Positions 7,520-15,502 are shown, counted from the first letter of the stretch. The stretch: 17,617 nucleotides of DNA from an uncultured bacterium (GCA_938092125.1 CALKMQ010000204.1:1-17617), one strand, 5' to 3'. Program-made: numbers and translations. Notes: a model not told the origin generated them from the letters alone.

Positions 7520-7904
7520 GTTTTATATCCCTATTATTTTTTTCCAACAATGTAATGATATCTTTTAGCTGGAAAGGTTTTTCAATCATTTCATCTGCAT
7601 TGCTTTGCTTAAACATTTTATCTATAGCCGGGCCAGTAGTATTAGTCATTATGACAATTTTTGTATCAGTATGTCTGTCGTCACTTTTAATTAATTTAGA
7701 TAGCTTAAATCCGCTTACGTAAGGGAGGAGGTCATTAACAATTATGACTTTAGGAGCTTCATTTCTTGCTCGAACATATCCGTCATAACCATCTGGTGCT
7801 GTTATGACTAAAAAGCCCTTATCTTTCAGCCCAGAAGATATATGGTCGATCGACTGTTCGTCACTATCAACAATCAAGATTGGTTGTGGCAATGATTCAG
7901 GCAT
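7509..7904 (-). CDS. Stand-alone CheY-like receiver protein with Asn at the phosphorylation site
   Basis: 131 residues, a single receiver domain with no output domain. Acidic pocket residues Asp13 and Asp15, switch Thr87 (IVIMTN) and Lys109 (EKPF) are all in place. The phosphoacceptor position, four residues before Pro61 in VNDLLPYVSG, is Asn57, with Asp58 one step off. It therefore looks like a pseudo-receiver that cannot be phosphorylated in the normal way, unless Asp58 substitutes. It is the first gene of the pilus assembly operon and overlaps pilD, so a role in pilus control or in assembly-protein interaction is likely. ATG at 7904 has only a weak GGGT upstream. Confidence 0.88.
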   Translation of the reverse strand: MPESLPQPILIVDSDEQSIDHISSGLKDKGFLVITAPDGYDGYVRARNEAPKVIIVNDLLPYVSGFKLSKLIKSDDRHTDTKIVIMTNTTGPAIDKMFKQSNADEMIEKPFQLKDIITLLEKNNRDIKHDS

Positions 7905-7941
7905 AATAACTTAACCCGTTTTTATTTTATTTTGTTTTTGC

Positions 7942-7961
7942 GCATAGTTCCGCTACTATGC
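7942..7961 (-). promoter_or_regulatory. Hairpin in the 5' leader of the pilus operon
   Basis: A perfect 7-bp stem, GCATAGT/ACTATGC (7942-7948 and 7955-7961), has a 6-base loop that reads AGCGGA on the minus strand. It lies about 14 bases after the predicted start point and 37 bases before the ATG at 7904. It is followed by an A-rich run rather than T, so it is not an intrinsic terminator for the minus strand. A role in RNA stability or translation is possible but unproven. Confidence 0.4.
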
Positions 7962-7981
7962 TACTTACCTCGGTTACCTTG

Positions 7982-8009
7982 AATATAATCACAAAATGAT
8001 ACATGGCAA
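7982..8009 (-). promoter_or_regulatory. Probable sigma-70 promoter of the pilus assembly operon
   Basis: On the minus strand, TTGCCA (8009-8004) and TATATT (7987-7982) are separated by 16 bases; each is one base off consensus. The predicted start is near 7975, giving a leader of about 70 bases. Unlike the pilin genes, no TGGCAC-type box is seen here. The -35 box lies inside a long inverted repeat (7997-8024), a natural place for a regulator to act. Confidence 0.5.
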
Positions 8010-8024
8010 CAATAAAATGTATCA
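7997..8024. promoter_or_regulatory. Inverted repeat TGATACAT-N12-ATGTATCA over the -35 box
   Basis: Perfect 8-base arms at 7997-8004 and 8017-8024 with a 12-base spacer. The arms contain TGATACA, one base away from the TGTTACA heptamer of the pilin enhancer dyads. The spacer holds the putative -35 element of the pilus operon. It is probably an operator or activator site. Confidence 0.5.
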
Positions 8025-8243
8025 ATTTATTACACCCTTAATTTTGTAACATAATTAGATGTTTCATAATGTTACATTTAACGTTTAATCGACATAAAAC
8101 AATAATAAAATTTTATGAATTTTATTATTTGATAAATAAATTTGTTACAAACAAACTATTTATAAATTTTTAAAAACAGCCCTTGATCTAAATAAGAAAG
8201 TTTTAGATAAAACAATTTTAAAGTTATGTAAAAAGAATAATAG

Positions 8244-8260
8244 TGTAACATTTTTTTACA
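8244..8260. promoter_or_regulatory. Third TGTAA-N7-TTACA dyad
   Basis: TGTAA (8244-8248) and TTACA (8256-8260) with a 7-base spacer exactly match the dyad found at both pilin promoters. No sigma-54 box lies nearby on either strand. It sits about 95 bp before the tentative start of the plus-strand operon and about 277 bp before that of the pilus operon, so the controlled gene is unclear. Confidence 0.45.
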
Positions 8261-8269
8261 AAGATATAC

Positions 8270-8299
8270 ATCAATTTCAAATAAAATTGATAGTATCAA
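8270..8299. promoter_or_regulatory. Overlapping palindromes upstream of the catabolic operon
   Basis: Perfect inverted repeat ATCAATTT-N6-AAATTGAT (8270-8277 and 8284-8291) overlaps the palindrome TTGATA-G-TATCAA (8287-8299). This gives three ATCAA/TTGAT half-sites within 30 bases, 55-84 bases before the first gene. The arrangement suggests an operator for a dimeric regulator not encoded in this window. Confidence 0.45.
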
Positions 8300-8311
8300 A
8301 AACGATAACAT

Positions 8312-8340
8312 TTGAAAATATATTAGATGACTGATTTAAT
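8312..8340 (+). promoter_or_regulatory. Tentative sigma-70 promoter of the catabolic operon
   Basis: TTGAAA (8312-8317) and TTTAAT (8335-8340) with a 17-base spacer, each one base from consensus. The start point would be near 8347. That leaves only a few bases before the ATG at 8354, or about 25 before the alternative ATG at 8372. In such AT-rich DNA a chance match is quite possible. Confidence 0.3.
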
Positions 8341-8353
8341 AAGTTATTAGAAT

Positions 8354-9652
8354 ATGAGAAAAATTAGCACCATGCTTAAAAAAAGGAGTAAATATTTGGC
8401 TCCATCTTTGAGTTTATCATATGATGAACCACTCTTCGTTGAACGAGGTGAAGGCCAGTATCTTTTCGATCATGAGGGGAATAAATATTTAGATGCTATA
8501 AATAATATTTCTCATGTTGGCCATTGTCATCCAAGGGTTGTTGAGGCAGCTTACGAACAAAATAAACTATTAAACACAAATACTAGATACTTACATGAAT
8601 CAATACTGGATTATGCTTCTAATTTAATTGATAAACTACCTGACAACTTGACTACTTGCTTCTTTACAAATTCTGGGAGTGAGTCGAATGACCTGGCTTT
8701 ACGTATTGCTAGGTTATATAATAACAGTAAAGAGTCAATAGTAATGTCGGGAGCATATCACGGCCATACGAACTCTTTAATAGATATTAGCCCTTATAAA
8801 TTTTTTGGTTCAGGCGGATCGGGCAAAAAAGATTTTGTTCATGTAGTACCTATGCCAGATGAATTTGCTGGGGAGCATTTGGATAATGAAAGTATTTTTG
8901 GTGATTATTATATAACGGCTTTAAAGGATAAAATAGATAAAATAAAAAGAGATGGGAAAAAATTAGCTTTTTTTATCATAGAACCAATTATGGGTTGTGG
9001 TGGGCAAGTCATCATTCCTAGTGATTTTATGAAAGAAGCTTTTGTTTTGGTTAAAGAAGCAGGAGGTCTATTTATTGTTGATGAAGTCCAAATTGGATTT
9101 GGCAGGATAGGAACACATTTTTGGGGTTTTGAGATGAGTGGTGTGCAGCCAGATATAGTTACCTTAGGAAAATCAATTGGCAATGGGCATCCCTTGTCGG
9201 CGGTTATAACGACAAAGCACATCGCAGAAACTTTTAATAATGGAATGGAATATTTTAATTCTTTCGGTGGGAATCCTGTTTCATGTAAGATAGGGCAATC
9301 AGTATTAGATATTATTGAAGAGGAAGAATTACAAAATAATGCTCAAGAAGCAGGAAAGTATTTATTAAATGGTTTAAATTTGTTACAACAAAAAAATAGT
9401 TTAATTGGCGATGTTAGGGGCAGAGGTTTGTTTATCGGTGTCGAGATCATAAAAAATAATTATAAATTAAGTCCTGATGCTACAGTCGCTGATAAAATTG
9501 TTAATGCACTTAGGCAGAAAAGAGTTTTGATAAGTTCAGATGGTCCAAACCATAATGTTTTAAAAATAAAACCACCAATGGTATTTAATATTCAGGATGC
9601 CGATTATTTATTAGAATCATTGGAGGCGGTTTTGAAAAAAATAATTAGATGA
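8354..9652 (+). CDS. Class-III PLP enzyme, ethanolamine-phosphate / 5-phosphohydroxylysine phospho-lyase type
   Basis: 432 residues. Class-III aminotransferase fold with PLP-binding NSGSE (106-110), VDEVQIGFGR with Asp243, and Schiff-base Lys273 in LGKSIGNGHP. Sequence stretches such as INNISHVGHCHP, LNTNTRYLH, SLIDISPYKF, EYFNSFGGNPVSC and DGPNHNVLKIKPPM closely recall the animal ETNPPL/PHYKPL (AGXT2L1/AGXT2L2) proteins. Those are lyases that release phosphate and ammonia from phosphoethanolamine or 5-phosphohydroxylysine and do not transaminate. Which substrate applies cannot be read from the sequence; the hydroxyproline gene downstream favours the hydroxylysine version, an inference. It is the first gene of the plus-strand operon, 7 bases before the next. 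ATG at 8354 and the one at 8372 both lack a clear ribosome site. A plain omega-transaminase remains possible. Confidence 0.82.
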   Translation: MRKISTMLKKRSKYLAPSLSLSYDEPLFVERGEGQYLFDHEGNKYLDAINNISHVGHCHPRVVEAAYEQNKLLNTNTRYLHESILDYASNLIDKLPDNLTTCFFTNSGSESNDLALRIARLYNNSKESIVMSGAYHGHTNSLIDISPYKFFGSGGSGKKDFVHVVPMPDEFAGEHLDNESIFGDYYITALKDKIDKIKRDGKKLAFFIIEPIMGCGGQVIIPSDFMKEAFVLVKEAGGLFIVDEVQIGFGRIGTHFWGFEMSGVQPDIVTLGKSIGNGHPLSAVITTKHIAETFNNGMEYFNSFGGNPVSCKIGQSVLDIIEEEELQNNAQEAGKYLLNGLNLLQQKNSLIGDVRGRGLFIGVEIIKNNYKLSPDATVADKIVNALRQKRVLISSDGPNHNVLKIKPPMVFNIQDADYLLESLEAVLKKIIR

Positions 9653-9659
9653 AACATTA

Positions 9660-12600
9660 ATGAATAAACAATTTATATTTGTTTTTGGTATTTTGGTTTT
9701 AATTGGAGCTCTAATATTTTTGAAAAAAAACAAAAAAGAACCAATATTTGATTGGGAAAACCAATCTATTTTTCAATCAAATAGACAAAAACCCCGTGCG
9801 CATTTTTTCCCATTTGAATCAAAAAAATACGCCCTTTTAAATAACCCTGAAAAATCAAAATATTTTGAATCATTAAATGGTGACTGGAAGTTTTCTTTTT
9901 CAAAAAACCCTAAAGACAGGCCAAAGGACTTTTACCGAATAGATTATGATGATTCTAAATGGTCTTCGATTAACGTTCCAGGGCATTGGGAATTGCAAGG
10001 GTGGTCAAAACCTATTTATCTTGATGAGGAATATCCATTTCCTCCCGATCCTCCATATATACCACATGATAGGAATGAGGTTGGTTCTTATCGGAAGTCT
10101 TTTCAGTATCCTGTTTTTTGGAGAGGCCGTGATGTTTTTATTAAGTTTTCTGGGGTCAGGTCAGCCTTTTATCTTTGGGTAAATGGCGAAAAAGTAGGTT
10201 ATAGCCAGGGCTCAAAAACGCCAGCAGAGTTTGATATAACGCCTTACATAAAAAACGGACAAAATAATGTATCGGTAGAAGTATATAGGTTTTCTGATGG
10301 AAGCTATCTTGAAGGACAAGACACATGGCGATTAAGTGGTATAGAGAGGGGTGTCCATGTATATTCAGTTCCAAAAACAAGAATTACCGATTTCAATGTA
10401 TTATCTGGTTTAGATAGTTCGTATTTAAATGGAGAATTAAAACTTGGTATAAGCCTAGCTAGTAATGAACTAAATAAAGGTAAACATGTTATTTCTGCTA
10501 TACTATCCAAAATTGGAGGTAACGGGAAAATTGTAATGGACTCAACGGTTAAAACTAAGGTCACAAATAAAAAAACTATATGGTTTGAAAAAACAATTAA
10601 AAATATTGACAATTGGAATGCTGAAAACCCCAGCTTATATCTACTACAAATAACTTTAACAGACCCTTTTGGAAAAATACTTCAAAGCTTTACGCAGCAA
10701 GTAGGATTTAGAGAAATAGAAATATTAGATGGCATATTAAAAGTGAATGGTAAATCAATTACACTTCGTGGAGTAAACAGACATGAATGGAGTCCTTTAA
10801 ATGGAAGAGTAGTTGATGAAAAAAGTATGATTGAAGATATTAAAATAATGAAGCAAAATAACATAAATTCTGTTCGGTGTAGTCATTATCCTAACCAAGA
10901 AAAATGGTATGAGCTTTGTAATGAATATGGTCTATACGTTATAAATGAAGCGAATATTGAAGCTCATGGCATGCGCTTTCACAATCAAGGGTATGAAAAA
11001 CTCACGAATGATAGTTCTTGGGCTAATCAATGGATTGACAGAGGAATGCGTATGGTTGAGAGAGATAAGAACCAGCCATCTATCATAATGTGGTCCATGG
11101 GGAATGAGGCTGGAGATGGAACAAATTTTAAAAAACTATACAAATGGATTTCGGAAAAAGATCAAACAAGACCTGTAGTTTATGAGCCTGCAAGTAGAGA
11201 AAATCACTCTGATATGATGTTCCCAATGTATAAAAATATTGATTACATTGAGGAATATGCTCAAAGTAACCCCTCTAAACCACTTATACTTTGTGAATAT
11301 GCTCATGCGATGGGTAATAGTGTCGGAAATTTAAAAGATTACTGGGACGTGATTGATAAGTATGAATCGCTGCAAGGAGGATTTATATGGGATTTTGTTG
11401 ACCAAACAATTTTAAAAGAAAATGAAAATGGCGAAGAATTTTGGGCCTATGGTGGAGATTTTAATGATGTATTCTATGATAATGATTCAAATTTTTGTGC
11501 TAACGGACTAGTGGCAGCGGACAGGTCTCATAACCCGCATCTAGCGGAAGTTAAAAAAGTATATCAGCCAGTAGGTTTTGAAGAGGTTGACTTGCCAAAT
11601 GGGAAAATAAAAATTGTTAATAAATACGATTTTACTAATTTAGATAATTTGGATTTTAGTTACAGTATACGCGGAAATGGTAAAATGGAAATTTCTGGTT
11701 CCTTGGGTAAGTTAGATTTAAAGCCTGGAGAATCTAGAGTCTTAACTTTTAATTTGTTTTCAATTATTCCAAAACCTGGAGTAGAATATTTTTTGCTTGT
11801 TGAAGCAAAACTAAAAAGTGCAACAAAATTGAATTCTAAGGGGGCGCTAATTGCTTGGGGACAATTTAGGTTTCCAATTACGAGGTTAAGTTTACCGGTT
11901 GATTCCGATCAATTTTTTAATACTTCCTTGGAAGTGGAGCAAAATGAAATTTTTATTAAAGGAGATGAATTTCATCTCTCTTTTAATTTAGATAATGGAT
12001 TTCTGAATAAGTATAATTATAGAAATATTGACATTTTAAGCAAGGAACTAACCCCCTTCTTTTGGCGTGCTCCCACAGATAATGATTTAGGAAATGACAT
12101 GCCTGAAAGATGTGCTATTTGGAAGAATGCTCATAATGAATTATTAATGCAATCTATTGACACATCTTCCATAGGAAACATTAAAAATATTAAAGTTAAT
12201 TATTTTCATGAATTGAGTAATTGCAGATTGCAATTATCCTATAATATTTATGGAAATGGAATGGTCAAATTAAAGCAGACACTTTACCCCTCTGGTTCTG
12301 AACTGCCAGAGTTGCCAAGGTTTGGAATGAAAACAACAATACCAAGCTCATTTAATAGTTTAGAATGGTTTGGAAGAGGGCCACATGAAAGTTATTGGGA
12401 TCGAAAATCATCTGCCAGAATAGATAGGTTTAAAGGTAAAGTATGGGATCAAACATTTAAATATGTTCGCCCTCAAGAAACAGGTAATAAAACAGATGTA
12501 AGGTGGATGGCAATGCATAATGGTAACGTTGGAATTATGGCAAAAGGAATTCCATTTTTTGATGGCAGCGTTCATCATTATAACTATGCCAATTTAAATC

Positions 12601-12836
12601 ATGTAAAAGAAAGTCAGCTCCACGGAGCAATTGATATAAAAAAAGAAAATCAAATTGATTGGTTAATCGATTTTAAACAAATGGGAGTTGGGGGCGATAA
12701 TAGTTGGGGGGCTAAACCTCATAAAAAATATACGTTGCCGATGGATACAAGTACATACAGTCTAGAGTATGTTTTAATCCCTTTTAGTCAAAAAAATCAA
12801 TTAGAAGAGTTAGCAAGAATTAATTTAGATAAATAA
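9660..12836 (+). CDS. lacZ: Membrane-anchored GH2 beta-galactosidase (LacZ family)
   Basis: 1058 residues, full LacZ length. An N-terminal hydrophobic segment (about 5-21) without a lipobox Cys suggests an uncleaved anchor or signal, putting the enzyme on the periplasmic side. The five-domain LacZ plan is visible: sugar-binding domain (about 70-235), Ig-like domain, TIM barrel from about 355, then the domain 4 and beta-gal small-chain regions to the end. GVNRHEWSP (371-379), acid/base Glu483 in GNEAGDG and nucleophile Glu546 in ILCEYAHAMGNS are intact, so hydrolysis of terminal beta-galactosides is expected. The cytoplasmic E. coli enzyme lacks such an N-terminal segment. It fits release of galactose outside the cytoplasm followed by uptake through the next gene's symporter. 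Spacing to neighbours is 7 and 14 bases. No Shine-Dalgarno is seen. Confidence 0.93.
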   Translation: MNKQFIFVFGILVLIGALIFLKKNKKEPIFDWENQSIFQSNRQKPRAHFFPFESKKYALLNNPEKSKYFESLNGDWKFSFSKNPKDRPKDFYRIDYDDSKWSSINVPGHWELQGWSKPIYLDEEYPFPPDPPYIPHDRNEVGSYRKSFQYPVFWRGRDVFIKFSGVRSAFYLWVNGEKVGYSQGSKTPAEFDITPYIKNGQNNVSVEVYRFSDGSYLEGQDTWRLSGIERGVHVYSVPKTRITDFNVLSGLDSSYLNGELKLGISLASNELNKGKHVISAILSKIGGNGKIVMDSTVKTKVTNKKTIWFEKTIKNIDNWNAENPSLYLLQITLTDPFGKILQSFTQQVGFREIEILDGILKVNGKSITLRGVNRHEWSPLNGRVVDEKSMIEDIKIMKQNNINSVRCSHYPNQEKWYELCNEYGLYVINEANIEAHGMRFHNQGYEKLTNDSSWANQWIDRGMRMVERDKNQPSIIMWSMGNEAGDGTNFKKLYKWISEKDQTRPVVYEPASRENHSDMMFPMYKNIDYIEEYAQSNPSKPLILCEYAHAMGNSVGNLKDYWDVIDKYESLQGGFIWDFVDQTILKENENGEEFWAYGGDFNDVFYDNDSNFCANGLVAADRSHNPHLAEVKKVYQPVGFEEVDLPNGKIKIVNKYDFTNLDNLDFSYSIRGNGKMEISGSLGKLDLKPGESRVLTFNLFSIIPKPGVEYFLLVEAKLKSATKLNSKGALIAWGQFRFPITRLSLPVDSDQFFNTSLEVEQNEIFIKGDEFHLSFNLDNGFLNKYNYRNIDILSKELTPFFWRAPTDNDLGNDMPERCAIWKNAHNELLMQSIDTSSIGNIKNIKVNYFHELSNCRLQLSYNIYGNGMVKLKQTLYPSGSELPELPRFGMKTTIPSSFNSLEWFGRGPHESYWDRKSSARIDRFKGKVWDQTFKYVRPQETGNKTDVRWMAMHNGNVGIMAKGIPFFDGSVHHYNYANLNHVKESQLHGAIDIKKENQIDWLIDFKQMGVGGDNSWGAKPHKKYTLPMDTSTYSLEYVLIPFSQKNQLEELARINLDK

Positions 12837-12850
12837 AAAGAGGCATTAGT

Positions 12851-14446
12851 ATGAACACAATTTCATTAGTCACATTTTTTGTGGCAACAATATCCGTAGC
12901 GATTTTTACTTATTATATAGTATCAAAAATGAAAAAATCAGCTAATGAAATTGAAGAGTATTTTACAGGTGGAAGAGCTTTGGGGTGGCCTATAGTTGCT
13001 GGTTCATTATTGTTAACAAACCTTTCTACAGAACAATTAGTGGGCTTGAATGGTGATGTTTTTGGAGATAAGGCACTTGTTGGGATTGCATGGGAGGCCT
13101 TGGCTGCTTTTGCAATGATTGCTACGGCACTATTATTTTTGCCTACTTACTTAGCGAGTGGGTTTACAACTACACCAGCTTTTTTAGAAAAAAGGTTTGA
13201 TAAAATGACTAGAAGTATGGTCTCCGGGTTATTTTTATTTGGTTATATAACTGTCTTATTGCCTGTGGTTCTTTATACTGGCTCACTAGCCTTAATAACA
13301 ATGTTTGATTTAGTGCTTCCTATTTGGGTTGTTGCTGCAGCAATAGGTATTTTGGGAAGTTCATACGCAATTTTTGGAGGATTAAAATCTGTGGCGGTCA
13401 GTGATACTTTAAATGGGATAGGATTATTAATAGGAGGCCTAATGATTCCAGTGCTAGCATTAATAGCATTGGGGAATGGTTCTTTTTTTGAAGGAATATC
13501 TATTCTTGGGACTGAAAAACCAGAGTATTTGAGGGTATTGACCCAGCAAAACTTAGATGGAAAACAAGTCTCGGTCCCTTGGCCAACTCTTCTGACGGGT
13601 ATGATGTTCATACAAATTTTTTATTGGTCAACTAATCAGGTGATCGTGCAGAGAGCAATGGCGGCAAAAAGTCTAGCAGAGGGCCAAAAAGGTGTTCTTT
13701 TTGCATCCTCAATGAAATTAGTAGGGCCACTTATGCTATGTTTACCAGGGATAATTGCTCTGCATATGCCTGATTTATTAATTGAAAAGCAAGATCAAGT
13801 GTATGGCGCAGTAGTAAGGCATGTTCTACCAGATTGGTCTTTAGGTCTTTTTGCTGCAGTGCTGATGGGCTCTATTTTAAGTTCTTTCAATAGTGCTCTG
13901 AATAGTGCTTCGACATTATTTTCTTTACAATTTTATAAAGGGTATATCAATAAAAAAGCAAAGGGCTTTGAGATTGTTTCTGTAGGAAAAAAGTTTGGGA
14001 TAGCTCTTGCATTAATATCAATGTTAATTGCGCCCTTACTTTCGCAATTGGATTCTGTTTTTCAATACCTTCAAAAAGTAAATGGTATCTACAGCGTTCC
14101 AATTATTGCTATCTTTTTATTGGGTATATTAACAAAACACATTCCTGCGATGGGTGCGAAGTTTGGTATGCTTGTTGGATTTGTTTCATATGCTTATTTC
14201 GTATTTTTCCCGGTAGATGGTTTGCACTGGCTTCACATGTACTTTATCAGTTTTACATGGTCTGTTATGGTGATGCTTTTAATCGGTTATTTAAAACCTA
14301 AAACGCAAGAAGAAATTGAAAAAAGTGATGAGCGTGATCCCGCACCGGTAGATATGACACCTTGGCCAAGAGCAAAAGAGGCTTCTATTGGAATATTATC
14401 AGCTACTGTAATTATTTACTTACTGTTATCATTAGCATCTGCTTAA
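12851..14446 (+). CDS. Sodium/sugar symporter of the SSS family (SGLT-like)
   Basis: 531 residues with about fourteen hydrophobic segments. It resembles Vibrio SGLT at landmark sites: the YFTGGR entry motif, STEQLVGLNG with Gln62, WEALAAF with Glu82, FYWSTNQVIVQRAMAAKS with Asn262, Lys289 in the following helix, and ILSSFNSALNSASTLF with Ser344/Ser345 at the Na2 sodium site. Several of these line the galactose and sodium pockets in vSGLT, so Na+-driven uptake of galactose or a related sugar is likely, although other SSS members carry amino acids or acids. AGAGG lies 7 bases before the ATG, the clearest ribosome site in this operon. It follows lacZ by 14 bases and precedes the dehydratase by 7. 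Confidence 0.88.
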   Translation: MNTISLVTFFVATISVAIFTYYIVSKMKKSANEIEEYFTGGRALGWPIVAGSLLLTNLSTEQLVGLNGDVFGDKALVGIAWEALAAFAMIATALLFLPTYLASGFTTTPAFLEKRFDKMTRSMVSGLFLFGYITVLLPVVLYTGSLALITMFDLVLPIWVVAAAIGILGSSYAIFGGLKSVAVSDTLNGIGLLIGGLMIPVLALIALGNGSFFEGISILGTEKPEYLRVLTQQNLDGKQVSVPWPTLLTGMMFIQIFYWSTNQVIVQRAMAAKSLAEGQKGVLFASSMKLVGPLMLCLPGIIALHMPDLLIEKQDQVYGAVVRHVLPDWSLGLFAAVLMGSILSSFNSALNSASTLFSLQFYKGYINKKAKGFEIVSVGKKFGIALALISMLIAPLLSQLDSVFQYLQKVNGIYSVPIIAIFLLGILTKHIPAMGAKFGMLVGFVSYAYFVFFPVDGLHWLHMYFISFTWSVMVMLLIGYLKPKTQEEIEKSDERDPAPVDMTPWPRAKEASIGILSATVIIYLLLSLASA

Positions 14447-14453
14447 TTATATA

Positions 14454-15497
14454 ATGATTAATTTCTCAAAAATATCAAATTGGAAACCTTCAAAAAATGT
14501 TCTGGAAATCGAGACCATTGATGCGCATACTGAAGGGGAACCACTTCGAGTTGTAATTAAGGGGTTTCCAAGTTTAAAAGGAAATACAATTTTAGAGAAA
14601 CGTGATCAAATTATAAAAAATTATGATCATATTAGAAAAGCAATAATGTTAGAACCTCGTGGTCATGCTGATATGTATGGAGCTGTAATAACAGAGCCTG
14701 AAAAAAAGAGTTCTGACTTTGGGGTCATTTTTATGCATAATGATGGCTATTCTACAGGTTGCGGACACGCAGTCATAGCTATTTCAAAAATTCTTACAGA
14801 AACTGGCGCTATTAAAGTTACTGAACCTGAAACTGAAATAAATATGGATGTTCCCTCTGGAACAATTAAGTCTTTTGTAGAAGTAAAAAACAAAGTTGCT
14901 CAATCGGTTAGGTTCATCAATGTTCCTTCATTTGTTGAAAAAATGGATGCAAAAATTTTAATCCCTAAACTTGGTAATATTAATTATGATTTGGCATTTG
15001 GGGGTGCATATTACGCGATTGTTAAAGCAGATGAAGTTGGCTTAGACCCTCAAGTTTTAGAAACTAGTAGTGTTATTGATTTAGGAATGAAAATTAAAAA
15101 TGCAATAGCTAAGGATGTAAAAATTAAACATCCAAACATAGTCGAAATGAATTTTTTATATGGAACTATATTTACGTTTCCTCCAACTAATATTAATAAT
15201 CATAGTAAAAATATTTGTGTATTTGCTAATGGCGAAGTTGATAGAAGTCCAACTGGAACTGGAGTGAGCGCTCGGGCCGCTGTACATTTTGCGAGAAATG
15301 AAATAAAGCTTAATGAGACAATTAAAATTGAGAGTATTATTGGTTCTACTTTTGAGGTTAAGGTAATTGAAGAAATAAAAATTGGACCATTGAATGGAGT
15401 CATACCAGAAGTAAAAGGGACCGCAAACATAACGGGGAAAAATACTTTTTGGATTGATTCATCTGATAATATTGGAGAAGGGTTCATCTTAAGGTAA
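14454..15497 (+). CDS. trans-3-hydroxy-L-proline dehydratase-like protein (proline racemase family)
   Basis: 347 residues. The family fold is clear from IDAHTEGEPLRVV at the start and HNDGYSTGCGHAVIA with Cys103. The second catalytic site reads DRSPTGTGVSARAAV: Thr267 stands where proline racemases and 4-hydroxyproline 2-epimerases have Cys. One Cys plus Thr is the mark of the L3HYPDH branch (EC 4.2.1.77), which dehydrates trans-3-hydroxy-L-proline to a pyrroline-2-carboxylate. Automatic labels such as proline racemase would therefore mislead. trans-3-Hydroxyproline is found mainly in collagens. The expected partner, a pyrroline-2-carboxylate reductase, is not in the window. ATG at 14454 has no clear ribosome site and may depend on coupling to the symporter gene 7 bases upstream. 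Confidence 0.85.
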   Translation: MINFSKISNWKPSKNVLEIETIDAHTEGEPLRVVIKGFPSLKGNTILEKRDQIIKNYDHIRKAIMLEPRGHADMYGAVITEPEKKSSDFGVIFMHNDGYSTGCGHAVIAISKILTETGAIKVTEPETEINMDVPSGTIKSFVEVKNKVAQSVRFINVPSFVEKMDAKILIPKLGNINYDLAFGGAYYAIVKADEVGLDPQVLETSSVIDLGMKIKNAIAKDVKIKHPNIVEMNFLYGTIFTFPPTNINNHSKNICVFANGEVDRSPTGTGVSARAAVHFARNEIKLNETIKIESIIGSTFEVKVIEEIKIGPLNGVIPEVKGTANITGKNTFWIDSSDNIGEGFILR

Positions 15498-15502
15498 TTA
15501 TT

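Larger units (their letters stand above)
7905..8353. other. Divergent intergenic regulatory region between pilus and catabolic operons
   Basis: 449 very AT-rich bases with no open reading frame of note. It contains a likely sigma-70 promoter for the pilus operon, a leader hairpin, several TGWTACA heptamers (7997, 8018, 8045, 8070, 8143, 8244) in both orientations, a TGTAA-N7-TTACA dyad, and palindromes just upstream of the catabolic operon. These are listed separately. Nothing resembling a tRNA or a known riboswitch was recognised. Confidence 0.8.

Noticed and set aside
7905..7980. A c-di-GMP type I riboswitch in the pilus operon leader
   Set aside because: The loop region GTAGCGG recalls the last hairpin of that class, but the GGCAAACC and GACGCAAAGCC core elements are absent, so the resemblance is superficial.
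14454..15497. Annotation as 4-hydroxyproline 2-epimerase or proline racemase
   Set aside because: The second catalytic residue is Thr, not Cys, which removes the two-base racemisation pair.
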